64,000 bases of DNA from CAYRJD01 sp965247395. GTDB taxonomy: Bacteria; Actinomycetota; Acidimicrobiia; Acidimicrobiales; Poriferisodalaceae. The stretch is from positions 1,426,001-1,490,000 of the forward strand of contig OZ252012.1 of NCBI GenBank assembly GCA_965247395.1, given 5' to 3'. Under the pieces are notes generated by a model, which was not told the DNA's origin, searched no databases, and worked only from the letters and a program-made list of their open reading frames with translations. Made by a program: the position numbers and the translations under genes. Position 1 is the stretch's first letter. Each line of letters starts with the position of its first letter. Of this stretch, positions 17,920-26,150 are shown piece after piece.

Positions 17920-18756
17920 TTATTCGGCGGAGGCTGCTCGCACGGCCCAGATTGCTTGGTCGCGGCGGTGCAGGTGATAGCAGCCCAAGCCAAACAGAAG
18001 CCCAGAGAAAACAGCAAACAGCGCAGGACGCAGTCGCACGTTCCCCATATTGCGCACCATCACAATCGAGTAAACGGGAGCAGAGGGATCGATTTGACTG
18101 ACCGGTAAGACAATCGTGCCTTCGTCGTCGACCAAGTTGGGGTCTACCTGGTTGACCGGCGCAAAAGGCTGAATCTGAACCACGGCGTAGGTGGTGTGAG
18201 AGCGGCTGGGTAAGAAATATTGCGTTAGAGAGTTATCTGGAATCCCTAGAAAGCGGTAACGCTCACCGCCGGTGGTGAGGATGCGGTGGGTGTGGTAGTC
18301 GGTGGCTGCTTTAAACAGGCAAGAGTTGGTGGCCTCTAACCGACGCTGGTCGGTATCGGAACAAACCACATGACCATCGGCTGCCGACTGGGCGCCGGCA
18401 TCATTGACGATCTGCCAGACGCCGGATGGATCCTGGGTTGGGCCAAATGCGGCCAACTGCTGGACTTGTTCGGCAGGCACCGAGGCGGGGTTGGTGGTGA
18501 CGTGTGTGATATCCCAGATCGGTCCGTTGCCGATCCAGCCGATGCCGAACACCCACCACACGATTGACATCAGCAGCATCCACCCCCACAAGCCCGTCCA
18601 AGCCACAAGAAAGCCGAGACGAGTGCCGAGGTTGGTAGCCAGCAACATATAAACCGAGCCGCACAAAACGCCAACCGAAACGATGACCGCTAGGTAGCCG
18701 GTGAGAACTGGGTCCCAGCTGACAATCGACAAGGTGGTGGTGAGGTCGAGGTTCAT
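17920..18756 (-). CDS. Membrane protein of unknown function between qcr and nuo genes
   Basis: I do not recognise a named family. ATG at 18756 (MNLDLTTT) is 13 bases after the cytochrome c stop and gives 278 residues. Two strong hydrophobic segments lie near residues 19-40 and 46-68. A hydrophilic region of about 170 residues follows, probably extracytoplasmic, with two Cys (around HVVCSDTD and NSCLFKA), and a final membrane segment sits near residue 250. No haem or iron-sulfur motif is seen. Its fixed place between the bc-type complex and nuoA suggests an accessory or assembly role in the respiratory chain, but that is inference. Confidence 0.7.
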   Translation of the reverse strand: MNLDLTTTLSIVSWDPVLTGYLAVIVSVGVLCGSVYMLLATNLGTRLGFLVAWTGLWGWMLLMSIVWWVFGIGWIGNGPIWDITHVTTNPASVPAEQVQQLAAFGPTQDPSGVWQIVNDAGAQSAADGHVVCSDTDQRRLEATNSCLFKAATDYHTHRILTTGGERYRFLGIPDNSLTQYFLPSRSHTTYAVVQIQPFAPVNQVDPNLVDDEGTIVLPVSQIDPSAPVYSIVMVRNMGNVRLRPALFAVFSGLLFGLGCYHLHRRDQAIWAVRAASAE

Positions 18757-18769
18757 AGAGCGGTGGTTC

Positions 18770-19942
18770 CTAGTTGCTGGCGTACGCTGTGTCGGCACTG
18801 GCGCTAGCGGTGTGCAGTCGTTCGAAATCGAGAGCGGTTTGCTCGGCTGGGTCAAGGCTGCGTTCGTACTCAGCGATGGCTGTGATCTCGTTCTGGGTTA
18901 GCACTCGTCCGAACCCGGGCATTCCGTAATTGCCTAGCCGGGCGTACTCGCCATAAGCGACATTGTCTTCGGCGCCATTAGAGATAAAGGTGATGTGGTC
19001 TTCAACGTCTGGGAACAAGCGCTCCAGGCTGACGCCGTTTAAAGCCGGGCCATACCGTCCGGCTCCGGACGGGCCGGGTAACACGTCAATGGTGCCGCCG
19101 TTGTTGGGCAGACTGGCTGCGCCTGCCGCCGGCCAACGCGGGGTGTGACAGCGCGCACAGTTGAGCTCAAACAAAACCTGGCCTTCGGATTTTTCTGGTT
19201 CGGCTACCAGCGCCGTGGCCTTGCGAGTCGCCGCGCGCTCTTGAGCCTCTGTGTCGGTAATCCGTTCGCGCCACAGCCACGCAACCAGGTCGCTGACCTC
19301 TTGCATGTTGAGTGGGCCGCCACCTTCTAGCCCCCAGGAGGGCATAACGCCACGACCATAGGTAACAATGCTGGTGACTTCGGTGACCTCGTCCAGGGTT
19401 TCCGCGTTGGTGTCGAAGCGAGTGAACACGTCGTCAAGCGAGGGTGCTTCCCAGGTGGTGTTGATGAGGAAGGTGTCGCGATCGGTGATTTGGTTTCCGA
19501 TGTCAAGGACGACCGGCGCGAAACGTGCGCCACCTAGATCCGCTCCGTGGCAGTCGGTGCATTCAAGCTCTGCGGCTAGCTCTTCGCCGCGGTCTGCTGC
19601 CCATTCAGAGAAAAACTCCTCCGCTCCTGCGCGGCGGCCACCTTCTAGCAGCCAGTAGACCGGCAGCACTAACGCCATAATCAACAGCATCAGCACGCCG
19701 AAGGCCTGCACCTTCTCGAGTCGGGGGCCCTCTAGTTCGTCATCGTCTGGCATCACCCCGCGGTTGGGTGCCAACTCGATCTCGCTGCCGACCTCTCGTT
19801 TTGCCTGACGGATATTGACAAATACGTAGAGCGACCAGCCGACCACCACGGTGGCCAGCAACACAATTGCGATTGACCGTTCTGTGGTCGCGGCCAGCAT
19901 TGACCGCTCTATGGTCGCGGCCAGCAAGGCGCTACTATGCAC
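18770..19942 (-). CDS. Membrane-anchored dihaem cytochrome c of the bc-type complex
   Basis: This 390-residue protein has two c-type haem sites, CTDCH near residue 128 and CARCH near residue 262, preceded by two membrane helices (about residues 24-43 and 79-99). Methionines in GRGVMPSWG and NYGMPGFG are candidate axial ligands. It probably takes electrons from the Rieske protein and passes them to the oxidase, filling the role of QcrC or cytochrome c1. The GTG start at 19942 overlaps the Rieske stop by eight bases. An ATG at 19900 is also possible, because the N-terminus is an imperfect duplication that repeats the unit LAAT-ERS. Confidence 0.88.
   Translation of the reverse strand: MHSSALLAATIERSMLAATTERSIAIVLLATVVVGWSLYVFVNIRQAKREVGSEIELAPNRGVMPDDDELEGPRLEKVQAFGVLMLLIMALVLPVYWLLEGGRRAGAEEFFSEWAADRGEELAAELECTDCHGADLGGARFAPVVLDIGNQITDRDTFLINTTWEAPSLDDVFTRFDTNAETLDEVTEVTSIVTYGRGVMPSWGLEGGGPLNMQEVSDLVAWLWRERITDTEAQERAATRKATALVAEPEKSEGQVLFELNCARCHTPRWPAAGAASLPNNGGTIDVLPGPSGAGRYGPALNGVSLERLFPDVEDHITFISNGAEDNVAYGEYARLGNYGMPGFGRVLTQNEITAIAEYERSLDPAEQTALDFERLHTASASADTAYASN
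19872..19925. repeat. 27-base tandem duplication at the cytochrome c N-terminus
   Basis: Two 27-base units, 19872-19898 and 19899-19925, differ at two positions. Each encodes nine residues of the form LLAATIERS or MLAATTERS. The second-encoded unit creates an extra in-frame ATG at 19900, so the duplication affects start-codon choice. Confidence 0.85.
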
Positions 19943-20840
19943 AGTGCGGGCCTTCTAAACCTTGCCCTGTGGTGTCGGTGCCGATGGCAGGACCTTGTGA
20001 GACGGTCCCGGTGTCAATTATGACGTTGCCATCTTCAATGGTGATTGGGAAACGATCCATACCGCGTGGGGCGGGACCGGCTTTTTTCTCACCGACGCGG
20101 TTGTATTGCGAACCATGACACGGGCACTCAAACCATTGCGAGCTAGCACACACCGGCACCTTGCAGCCCAGGTGAGGGCACTTCTGCCAGAGCGCGACGT
20201 AACCGGTTTGTATGCCGTTGAGCACTGAGCCGCTGTAAACCTGTTCGGCAGCAGCCTGGGTAACCGCATCCGTTGGATAGGGCTGGATGTAGCACTGCGC
20301 CTCTGAGAAATAAGAGAAGCTGACGGCAGGAGTGCCGGAGGCGATGGCTTCGTCAACGGCGGCAACCGTGCCGATCTTGACCTTTGAGCCAAAGCCTTTT
20401 TGCGGGCGTGGCCATAAGAATGCAATGTTGGCGGCGCCGAAAACCGACAGGCCGACTGTCATCAGAATGACCGAGGAACGGTTTAGGAACTGGCGGCGGG
20501 TAACGCCGACATCTTCTGCGGTCGGTGGCAACCAGGGTTCAATCGGGCCGGAGTCTGCGGTGGCTTCGATATCGGTTTGTGTGCGAGCTAAAGCAACCGA
20601 GCGTTCGAGCTCGCGAGCTTCGGCGCTGCGACCGGGCGCGGAAGCAGTGCCAGGCTTGGCATCGGCGGCTTGTCTTTCAGCGCGGTCTTGCCCGTGTGCG
20701 GCTTCGTCTCGACGACGAGTTTCGCGTGAGAGACGGCCTAGACCGCTGGCGTCGCTACGGCGCAACGACACAAACGCCACTATGGCTGCCAGCACTACTA
20801 GCGCCGGGATTGCGACGGCAATGACTATTCCGGTTGACAT
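19935..20840 (-). CDS. Rieske 2Fe-2S protein of the bc-type complex
   Basis: This is the high-potential 2Fe-2S subunit that takes electrons from quinol. ATG at 20840 gives 301 residues. The cluster motifs are CPHLGC near residue 221 and CPCHGS near 239, supplying two Cys and two His ligands plus the disulfide pair. There are two hydrophobic segments: one at the very N-terminus (about 4-25) and one after a twin-arginine-like VTRRQFLNRSS sequence (about 121-143). A charged, Arg/Ala-rich linker separates them. The extra first helix resembles the multi-helix actinobacterial QcrA. It sits between the subunit IV-like gene and the cytochrome c gene. Confidence 0.93.
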   Translation of the reverse strand: MSTGIVIAVAIPALVVLAAIVAFVSLRRSDASGLGRLSRETRRRDEAAHGQDRAERQAADAKPGTASAPGRSAEARELERSVALARTQTDIEATADSGPIEPWLPPTAEDVGVTRRQFLNRSSVILMTVGLSVFGAANIAFLWPRPQKGFGSKVKIGTVAAVDEAIASGTPAVSFSYFSEAQCYIQPYPTDAVTQAAAEQVYSGSVLNGIQTGYVALWQKCPHLGCKVPVCASSQWFECPCHGSQYNRVGEKKAGPAPRGMDRFPITIEDGNVIIDTGTVSQGPAIGTDTTGQGLEGPHCA

Positions 20841-20896
20841 GGTCAGCTGCTCTGTTGCGTGTTGGCGGGGTTCACCACGATGGACGGCACAGTGGG

Positions 20897-21649
20897 CTAC
20901 AGATGGAATATGCCGTGCAGACCGGTGTCCCACGGATAGGTGAAGTTGAAGCCTTGGCCGCGGAAGAACGATCCGATGATCACCAGCACAGCCCAAAACA
21001 TCAGGTGAATGGTTTGGATGCTTATAGCGAATTTGCGATCTTCGGGTCGTTGAGAAGGGTTGCGATCGATGTAAGGGGCGAAGGCCAGCATCACCAGCAC
21101 CACGCCAGGAATGGTGACGCCCGCAATCATCGGGTCGAACATCGTCAGCAGCTCTTGTAGGCCGAGGAAATACCACGGTGCCTTCGAGGGGTTAGGGGTT
21201 TCGTTGTGGTTGGCAAGCTCAAGCAGCGGTGCGTTGATGAACAATGAAAACACCAGCACGAAGGCTGTGATGAACAGCGCCGCGGTGAACTCTGCCGCTA
21301 ACAGATGTGGCCAGACGTGAACCTTGTCGCCCGGCGTGGCCTTGACATCTTGGATTGAGCCGGATTTAACCACGGTGAGCAGGCGGTGAGTGTTGCCGTC
21401 GGGGCCAGCCATCATCGGTGGCATCGCGCCAGTGCTTGGCGGCGCGGTTGCCACTGCGGTGGCTGTACCACCAGCGGCACCACCGGGTTGTTGGCTCGCC
21501 TCTAGCAGCGAGCGCGGAATGGTTTCGCCGTCGTCGTCGCTTACGCCTGCATCGCTAGAACCAGCGTCAGCCGCGGGCGCGTCGCCGCCGGTGGCTTGAG
21601 CGCGAGCTTCGGCGCTGCGGCGAAGCAGGTGTTCTGGGATTTCGGTCAT
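20897..21649 (-). CDS. Cytochrome b subunit IV-like protein (C-terminal half of split cytochrome b)
   Basis: The C-terminal 140 residues carry the subunit IV (PetD-like) fold with three membrane helices and the quinol-site block NPSKAPWYFLGLQELL with PGVVLV following, equivalent to the PEWY region of cytochrome b. The first 100 residues are a cytoplasmic-looking linker rich in Ala, Gly and Asp that opens with MTEIPEHLLRRSAEAR and repeats a similar unit, TIPRSLLEAS. The same motif begins the divergently encoded cytochrome c at 23625. With the b6-like gene just upstream, it forms a b6f-style split cytochrome b. Confidence 0.9.
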   Translation of the reverse strand: MTEIPEHLLRRSAEARAQATGGDAPAADAGSSDAGVSDDDGETIPRSLLEASQQPGGAAGGTATAVATAPPSTGAMPPMMAGPDGNTHRLLTVVKSGSIQDVKATPGDKVHVWPHLLAAEFTAALFITAFVLVFSLFINAPLLELANHNETPNPSKAPWYFLGLQELLTMFDPMIAGVTIPGVVLVMLAFAPYIDRNPSQRPEDRKFAISIQTIHLMFWAVLVIIGSFFRGQGFNFTYPWDTGLHGIFHL

Positions 21650-21674
21650 CTACAAAATCTTCCTACAATGCTGC

Positions 21675-22469
21675 CTACAGGGGCCCCGAGATACCGCCGT
21701 CTTTTCGTACTCGCCAGAAATGGATCGCCATGAAAATGACGACTACGAAAGGCAGCATAAGTACGTGTAACACATACCATCGAAGCAGGGTTTCGGCGCC
21801 AATCTGCTTGCCGCCTAGCAGCACAAATCTGACCTGATCGCCGAATACGGGCGTAAAGCCCATCATGTTCGTGCCCACCGTGACCGCCCAAAGTGAAAGC
21901 TGATCCCAGGGCAGCAGGTAGCCGGTGAACGACAGCAGCAGCGTGAGCATTAGCAACACGACGCCGATGACCCAGTTGAACTCGCGCGGGGCCTTGTAAG
22001 CGCCGTGATAAAAGACGCGCGCCATGTGCAAGAACACTGAGAGCACCATGAGGTGCGCGGCCCAACGATGCATATTGCGCACCAGCAGGCCGAACGCCAC
22101 GTCGGTGTGCAAGCTCTCGATGTCTGACCAGGCAGCGATATCGGTCGGGCGATAAAAGAACATCAAAAAGATGCCGGTAACGGTCAGCAAGATGAACAGG
22201 AAAAAGGTGAGACCGCCCAGGCACAGCGTGTAGCTGACCTTGACTGCGTGCCGTTTCACCTTCACCGGGTGGAGGTGGTACAGAACGCTGTTCATGATGA
22301 CGTAGGAGCGGTTGCGAGGGCTGTCTGTGTAGCCCTTGCGAAAGACCGATCCGGGTCGGAACACCGACGTCCAGAACTGGCTGCCTTGCATCCAATCGGA
22401 GGCTGCCTGGCTACCGGATTGGATGCGTTGGGGCAGGCTGGGTTTGCTTTTCTCGAGGTTGTCTGCCAT
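21675..22469 (-). CDS. Cytochrome b6-like haem protein of the bc-type complex
   Basis: This 264-residue subunit holds the two b haems. The haem ligands are His134 and His148, and His235 and His250. The second pair is separated by 14 residues, the b6-type spacing, rather than the 13 of mitochondrial-type cytochrome b. Four membrane helices are present, with GYLLPWDQLSLWA as the quinol-site helix. ATG at 22469 (MADNLEKSK) is chosen because it follows the ferredoxin stop by a few bases, whereas the longer frame runs into the ferredoxin gene. A cysteine (YTLCLGG) lies near residue 83, in the first predicted helix. Confidence 0.93.
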   Translation of the reverse strand: MADNLEKSKPSLPQRIQSGSQAASDWMQGSQFWTSVFRPGSVFRKGYTDSPRNRSYVIMNSVLYHLHPVKVKRHAVKVSYTLCLGGLTFFLFILLTVTGIFLMFFYRPTDIAAWSDIESLHTDVAFGLLVRNMHRWAAHLMVLSVFLHMARVFYHGAYKAPREFNWVIGVVLLMLTLLLSFTGYLLPWDQLSLWAVTVGTNMMGFTPVFGDQVRFVLLGGKQIGAETLLRWYVLHVLMLPFVVVIFMAIHFWRVRKDGGISGPL

Positions 22470-22473
22470 GTTT

Positions 22474-22890
22474 TTAGAACCGCATTCCGTAGGCGTAGCC
22501 GTGAGTATCGGTGCGGCCGTGCACATCCCCTTCAGCGGGCGGGTTGTTGCTTACTCGACCCAACGTGATGACGCCAGTGGGGCAACGATCAACGCACAGG
22601 GCGCAGCGAGTACAGACATCGTCGTCGATTATAAAAATCGCATTGTCGGTGGGATCATGGCCCGGCTGATCGGCGTCAATGGCTTCGTCGATGGCTTCGG
22701 TGGAGACGTACCAGATGCATTTCCACGGGCAAATGTCTACGCAGCCTTCGCACTGGATGCACTCGGACTGGTCGATATTGATGAACTGCTTGGGCTTGAC
22801 GGCGGCGTCAAGGTAGGCGGCGTCGACGGTCTGCAACACGTAGTCGTCGCGGAACCGCGGCATGGGAGGATTGGCTTCGTTTTTTGCCAT
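22474..22890 (-). CDS. Two-cluster 4Fe-4S ferredoxin in the bc operon
   Basis: The 138-residue protein has two complete 4Fe-4S motifs, CIQCEGCVDICP (Cys 44, 47, 50, 54) and CTRCALCVDRCP (Cys 93, 96, 99, 103). They are separated by an insertion of about 35 residues rich in acidic residues. It has no membrane segment. Its place directly before the b6-like gene, with only four bases between, suggests that it works with the quinol oxidoreductase or feeds electrons to a partner of it. Ferredoxins are not standard bc1 subunits, so its role here is open. The family call is firm. Confidence 0.92.
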   Translation of the reverse strand: MAKNEANPPMPRFRDDYVLQTVDAAYLDAAVKPKQFINIDQSECIQCEGCVDICPWKCIWYVSTEAIDEAIDADQPGHDPTDNAIFIIDDDVCTRCALCVDRCPTGVITLGRVSNNPPAEGDVHGRTDTHGYAYGMRF

Positions 22891-22912
22891 CGTTGTTTCT
22901 GGCCTTCCTTCC

Positions 22913-23347
22913 CTAGTTTCCTGGGATGAGTGGGCGTCCGAAATCGGACACAGGCTCGGCGGTGATTTTTTCTTGATCGCGCTTTTGCCACCAACGCCAA
23001 AGCACTAGCAAGCCACCTATTGCGGCCAGGTGTTCAATAACAACAACGAGGTCGCTGAGCTTTTTCAGATCCATACGGGTGGGTGGAAACGTAACGGGCG
23101 ATGTGAGGAACTGGCCCTCGGTGAACAGGAACCGCTCAACCGACCAGCCCCATTCATTGTCGGTAAGTCGCACCCATCGGTCGGGCACGATGCCGAAAAG
23201 CAGCAGCAGCACCATGAATACGAACACTGCGCCAACCATGGCTTCACCCCAGGTAGTTGGGCGATCCGCCGGACGACGTTTGCCGTAGGCCACACCGACC
23301 CAGACCATTAAGGCTGTAACGACGATCGCCGTGGTGAGAGCTACCAC
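22913..23347 (-). CDS. Small membrane protein leading the bc-nuo run
   Basis: This 144-residue protein is not one I can name. It has hydrophobic segments near residues 3-21, 37-57 and 103-119, and a C-terminal Arg/Lys-rich cytoplasmic-looking end. The central loop contains Trp-rich sequence (RWVRLTDNEWGW). It is the first gene of the minus-strand run that continues through the bc-type complex and all nuo genes, so it is probably a subunit or assembly factor of the quinol oxidoreductase. No cofactor motif is visible. Confidence 0.7.
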   Translation of the reverse strand: MVALTTAIVVTALMVWVGVAYGKRRPADRPTTWGEAMVGAVFVFMVLLLLFGIVPDRWVRLTDNEWGWSVERFLFTEGQFLTSPVTFPPTRMDLKKLSDLVVVIEHLAAIGGLLVLWRWWQKRDQEKITAEPVSDFGRPLIPGN

Positions 23348-23624
23348 TCCTCTATGTCCTCCGTGAACTCGTTACGTACTAGTGAATTGCGCAAATTATC
23401 CGCAAATGAGTCTGTCTGCGACAAATCAGCGTTGCTGAGATTACCTGCGGGCGCGCCCGATTGCAGTATTGAGCAGTTGACGGCGCGCCGTTGGCTTGGC
23501 GTTGTGATGGTCAGCGCGTATTGTGGCGCGTTGTCTTGTCTTACTGGCACACTGCGCTTTGTGACGCGGTAATGATGGAGAAGCTCAAGAAGTTGAACAA
23601 ACTAGGAATACCGCAGAGGTCACG
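23348..23624. promoter_or_regulatory. Divergent intergenic region between the bc-nuo run and a cytochrome c gene
   Basis: These 277 bases separate two divergent transcription units and must hold the promoters for both. I see no convincing -35/-10 pair, no tRNA and no strong inverted repeat. Short open frames on both strands here lack protein-like composition. An AGAGG ribosome-binding site lies just before the TTG start at 23625. Confidence 0.5.
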
Positions 23625-24419
23625 TTGACCGAAGTTCCTGAGTACTTGCTGGAGCGCTCGCGTGAGCGGCGCGTCGCGCTAGGGCTACTTGACGACGACG
23701 GCTCCGGTGATGGTGACGCAGCGGCAGATGCCGCTGGTGGAGGTGCCGGTGGGGCTGCGGGGCAGATTGCCGCGACCAGCGCCAGCGCAGACACCGCAGC
23801 GGCAATCGCAGCAGCCAAAGAATCAGCCAAGCTGGAAGTTCCGCCTGAACCCGAACCAGACCCGCAGTGGGTGCTGGCCGCGCGGCGCCGTCATCGCATT
23901 CCGATCTGGGCAATGCCGGTGCTGTTCGCTCTGCCGCTATGGGGCTTTGTGTACGTCAAGCTGACCGAGCCTCCGCCCGAACCAATAACTGCGGTAACCG
24001 AAGGGGCTAACACCTATGCAGTGCGGTGCGCTAGCTGTCACGTTGGTGACGGATCTGGCTCCGAAGGTGGCGGCGTAGGCCGACCTCTCTACAACGGCGA
24101 AATGCTGCTGACCTTTCCTGCGCTTGACGAAGACCTGCTGACTTGGGTCAAAACCGGCAGCGAGGGTGTGGGCGTTGGGAACGTTTACGGCGACCCGAAC
24201 CGGGCGGGTGGTCCGCGTATTGCCGGTGAAACCGGTGCGAACATGCCCGCCTTTGGGTCCGTGCTAAGCGAGCATCAGATCTATTCGGTGGCGCGCTATG
24301 TGCGAGAGGTGATCAGTGGTGAGGAGATCACCGACGAAGAAGCTGCCTTACGTGATGAGAAGTGGAAGCATCTGGGTGGTGGTTCCGTCACCGGTGAAGG
24401 TGGCGGCGGCGGGCACTAG
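23625..24419 (+). CDS. Membrane-anchored monohaem cytochrome c
   Basis: This 264-residue protein has one c-type haem site, CASCH near residue 135, after a single membrane helix (about 92-111). The first 90 residues are a cytoplasmic-looking Ala/Gly/Asp-rich linker that opens with MTEVPEYLLERSRERR, the same N-terminal motif as the subunit IV-like protein encoded divergently. That similarity, plus an AGAGG site five bases upstream, supports the TTG start. A Met in GANMPAFG is a candidate sixth ligand. It probably shuttles electrons to or from the quinol oxidoreductase or the caa3 oxidase. Confidence 0.9.
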   Translation: MTEVPEYLLERSRERRVALGLLDDDGSGDGDAAADAAGGGAGGAAGQIAATSASADTAAAIAAAKESAKLEVPPEPEPDPQWVLAARRRHRIPIWAMPVLFALPLWGFVYVKLTEPPPEPITAVTEGANTYAVRCASCHVGDGSGSEGGGVGRPLYNGEMLLTFPALDEDLLTWVKTGSEGVGVGNVYGDPNRAGGPRIAGETGANMPAFGSVLSEHQIYSVARYVREVISGEEITDEEAALRDEKWKHLGGGSVTGEGGGGGH

Positions 24420-24519
24420 CACCGGGTTACTTGGCCGGTGGTGGCTGGGTCAATGGAAATGGGTTGGTGGGACTGAGTTGGTGAAACTGAGTCGGTTGCG
24501 CTAGGCGTTAGTTGTTGCG

Positions 24520-26070
24520 TTAGCCGCGAGAATCGGAAAGCTCTTGCGCGGCGTCGGCTGCCGCGCTGATTACTTCGTCTATTACTTCGTCTGTATGTGC
24601 AAGTGAGACAAACAGCGCCTCGTATGCACCCGGAGCAAGAGCCACACCGCGCTTAGTCAAGGCGTGAAATAAGCGCGCATAGGCGGCCTCGTCTGTGCGG
24701 CGAGCGGACTCGTAGTCGGTTGGCAACGGTGGAGTGCCTGTTGAGGTGGCAGCGTTGTTGGCGTCGGGCGAAGCGGTAGCGGCGCTGTTGGTATCGGTGA
24801 TGTCGGTGCTGGCAGTGGTATCGGTGTTGGTGGCGTCGGGGCCGCAGTACAGCCCAACCAATGAGCCGACCCTGACCACCCGAAACGGAGCGGCCGAATC
24901 TGTTGCGGCTACGTTGTTTTGCTTACCGCCGTGCCCGCCGCTCTTCACACCACTTTGCTTACCGCCGTGCCCGCCGCTCTTCACACCACTTTGCTTACCG
25001 CCGTGCCCGCCGCTCTTCACACCACTTTGCGCGTTGCTCTTCACACCGCGGTGTCCGAAAGCCTGCGCAAACCCCTCCGTCAGGCCATCTGCCAGACGTG
25101 TAGCCGATGCGGTCAACTGCTCATAGGCGCTGCTATCAAGCATCTCCAGTGCCGCCAGTCCAGCGGCGGTTGCCAGCGGATTGCCTGACAAGGTTCCCGC
25201 TTGATACACGGGACCAAGCGGCGCCAAGGCCGCCATCACATCTGCGCGACCGCCGACTGCACCGATCGGTAAACCACCGCCGATCACCTTGCCAAAGCAA
25301 GCCAGGTCGGGCGTAACGCCAAAGTATTCGGTCGCTCCCCCACGAGCGAGGCGGAACCCGGTGATCACCTCGTCAAAGATCAGCAACGCTCCGGTTTGGT
25401 CGCAGGCCTTACGAAGGCCCGTTAAGAAGCCGTCTTGCGGGGCAATCACGCCCATGTTTGCCGCAACCGGTTCGACGATTACCGCCGCTACTTGCTCGTC
25501 AAGCTCGGGCACAACGTTGTAAGGCGCAACGATGGTGTCAGCCACCGCTGAGTCGGGTACGCCGGCTGAGCCAGACAACCCGAGAGTGGCTACCCCGCTG
25601 CCGCCTTGTGCCAATAGAGAATCGGAATGTCCGTGGTAGTTCCCAGCAAACTTGACGATGCGGTCTCGCCCGGTAAAACCGCGCGCCAGTCGCACGGCCG
25701 TCATTCCTGCCTCGGTGCCAGAGCTGACTAGACGCACCTGATCGATGCCGGTCACGCTTTCGCAGATGGCGCTAGCGAGGCGGACCTCGGCCGCGGTGGG
25801 AGCCCCATAGGAGGTGCCTGCTGCTGCGGCCTTGGTTATGGCCGCGGTGATGTGAGGGTGTGCGTGCCCGCAGATGATTGCGCCATAGGAACAAATGAGA
25901 TCTACATAGCGATTTTGGTCTGTGTCGGTGATGTACGGGCCGTTGGCTGACGCAACGAAGTAAGGCGTACCGCCGACGGAGCCAAAGGCGCGCACCGGAG
26001 AGTTAACTCCGCCCGGAATGACCTGGCGCGCTTGGTCGAACAGAGTTTGCTTACTTTGCTTGCTGTTCAT
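24520..26070 (-). CDS. hemL: Glutamate-1-semialdehyde 2,1-aminomutase with repeat insertion
   Basis: HemL converts glutamate-1-semialdehyde to 5-aminolevulinate with PLP, the second step of C5 haem synthesis. The call rests on the N-terminal GGVNSPVRAFGSVGG, LIFDEVITGFRLA, and the PLP-lysine block CFGKVIGGGLPIGAVGG. At 516 residues it is about 85 longer than usual. The excess lies in two inserts in the C-terminal domain: a Gly/Lys/His segment made of three 12-residue repeats (SGVKSGGHGGKQ), and a Thr/Asn/Asp/Ala-rich linker of about 40 residues. Both interrupt the region just before the conserved C-terminal helices. It follows hemD downstream of hemA and hemC. Confidence 0.95.
   Translation of the reverse strand: MNSKQSKQTLFDQARQVIPGGVNSPVRAFGSVGGTPYFVASANGPYITDTDQNRYVDLICSYGAIICGHAHPHITAAITKAAAAGTSYGAPTAAEVRLASAICESVTGIDQVRLVSSGTEAGMTAVRLARGFTGRDRIVKFAGNYHGHSDSLLAQGGSGVATLGLSGSAGVPDSAVADTIVAPYNVVPELDEQVAAVIVEPVAANMGVIAPQDGFLTGLRKACDQTGALLIFDEVITGFRLARGGATEYFGVTPDLACFGKVIGGGLPIGAVGGRADVMAALAPLGPVYQAGTLSGNPLATAAGLAALEMLDSSAYEQLTASATRLADGLTEGFAQAFGHRGVKSNAQSGVKSGGHGGKQSGVKSGGHGGKQSGVKSGGHGGKQNNVAATDSAAPFRVVRVGSLVGLYCGPDATNTDTTASTDITDTNSAATASPDANNAATSTGTPPLPTDYESARRTDEAAYARLFHALTKRGVALAPGAYEALFVSLAHTDEVIDEVISAAADAAQELSDSRG
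24921..25028 (-). repeat. Three perfect 36-base tandem repeats inside hemL
   Basis: Units at 24921-24956, 24957-24992 and 24993-25028 are identical and start gcttaccgccgtgcccgccg on the plus strand. A partial degenerate copy follows to about 25047. The 36-base period keeps frame and encodes SGVKSGGHGGKQ three times. There are no spacers, so this is a coding minisatellite and not a CRISPR array. Confidence 0.95.
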
Positions 26071-26150
26071 GACTTGCCGGCCATGAAGTTTGCTGCTTGC
26101 GCTGGCCTGCTCACGAGCCTGACGCTAAGGCTTTGCCGGGTTAGTGGCTT

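Noticed and set aside
24921..25028. Possible CRISPR array from the 36-base repeats
   Set aside because: The units are directly abutting with no spacers and stay in the hemL frame, so they are a coding minisatellite.
24734..25188. Plus-strand repeat-containing frames over hemL
   Set aside because: They mirror the minisatellite on the opposite strand of a firmly identified gene.
25361..25368. GTGATCAC inside hemL as a regulatory site
   Set aside because: It is within conserved coding sequence of the enzyme and is single, so chance is the simpler explanation.
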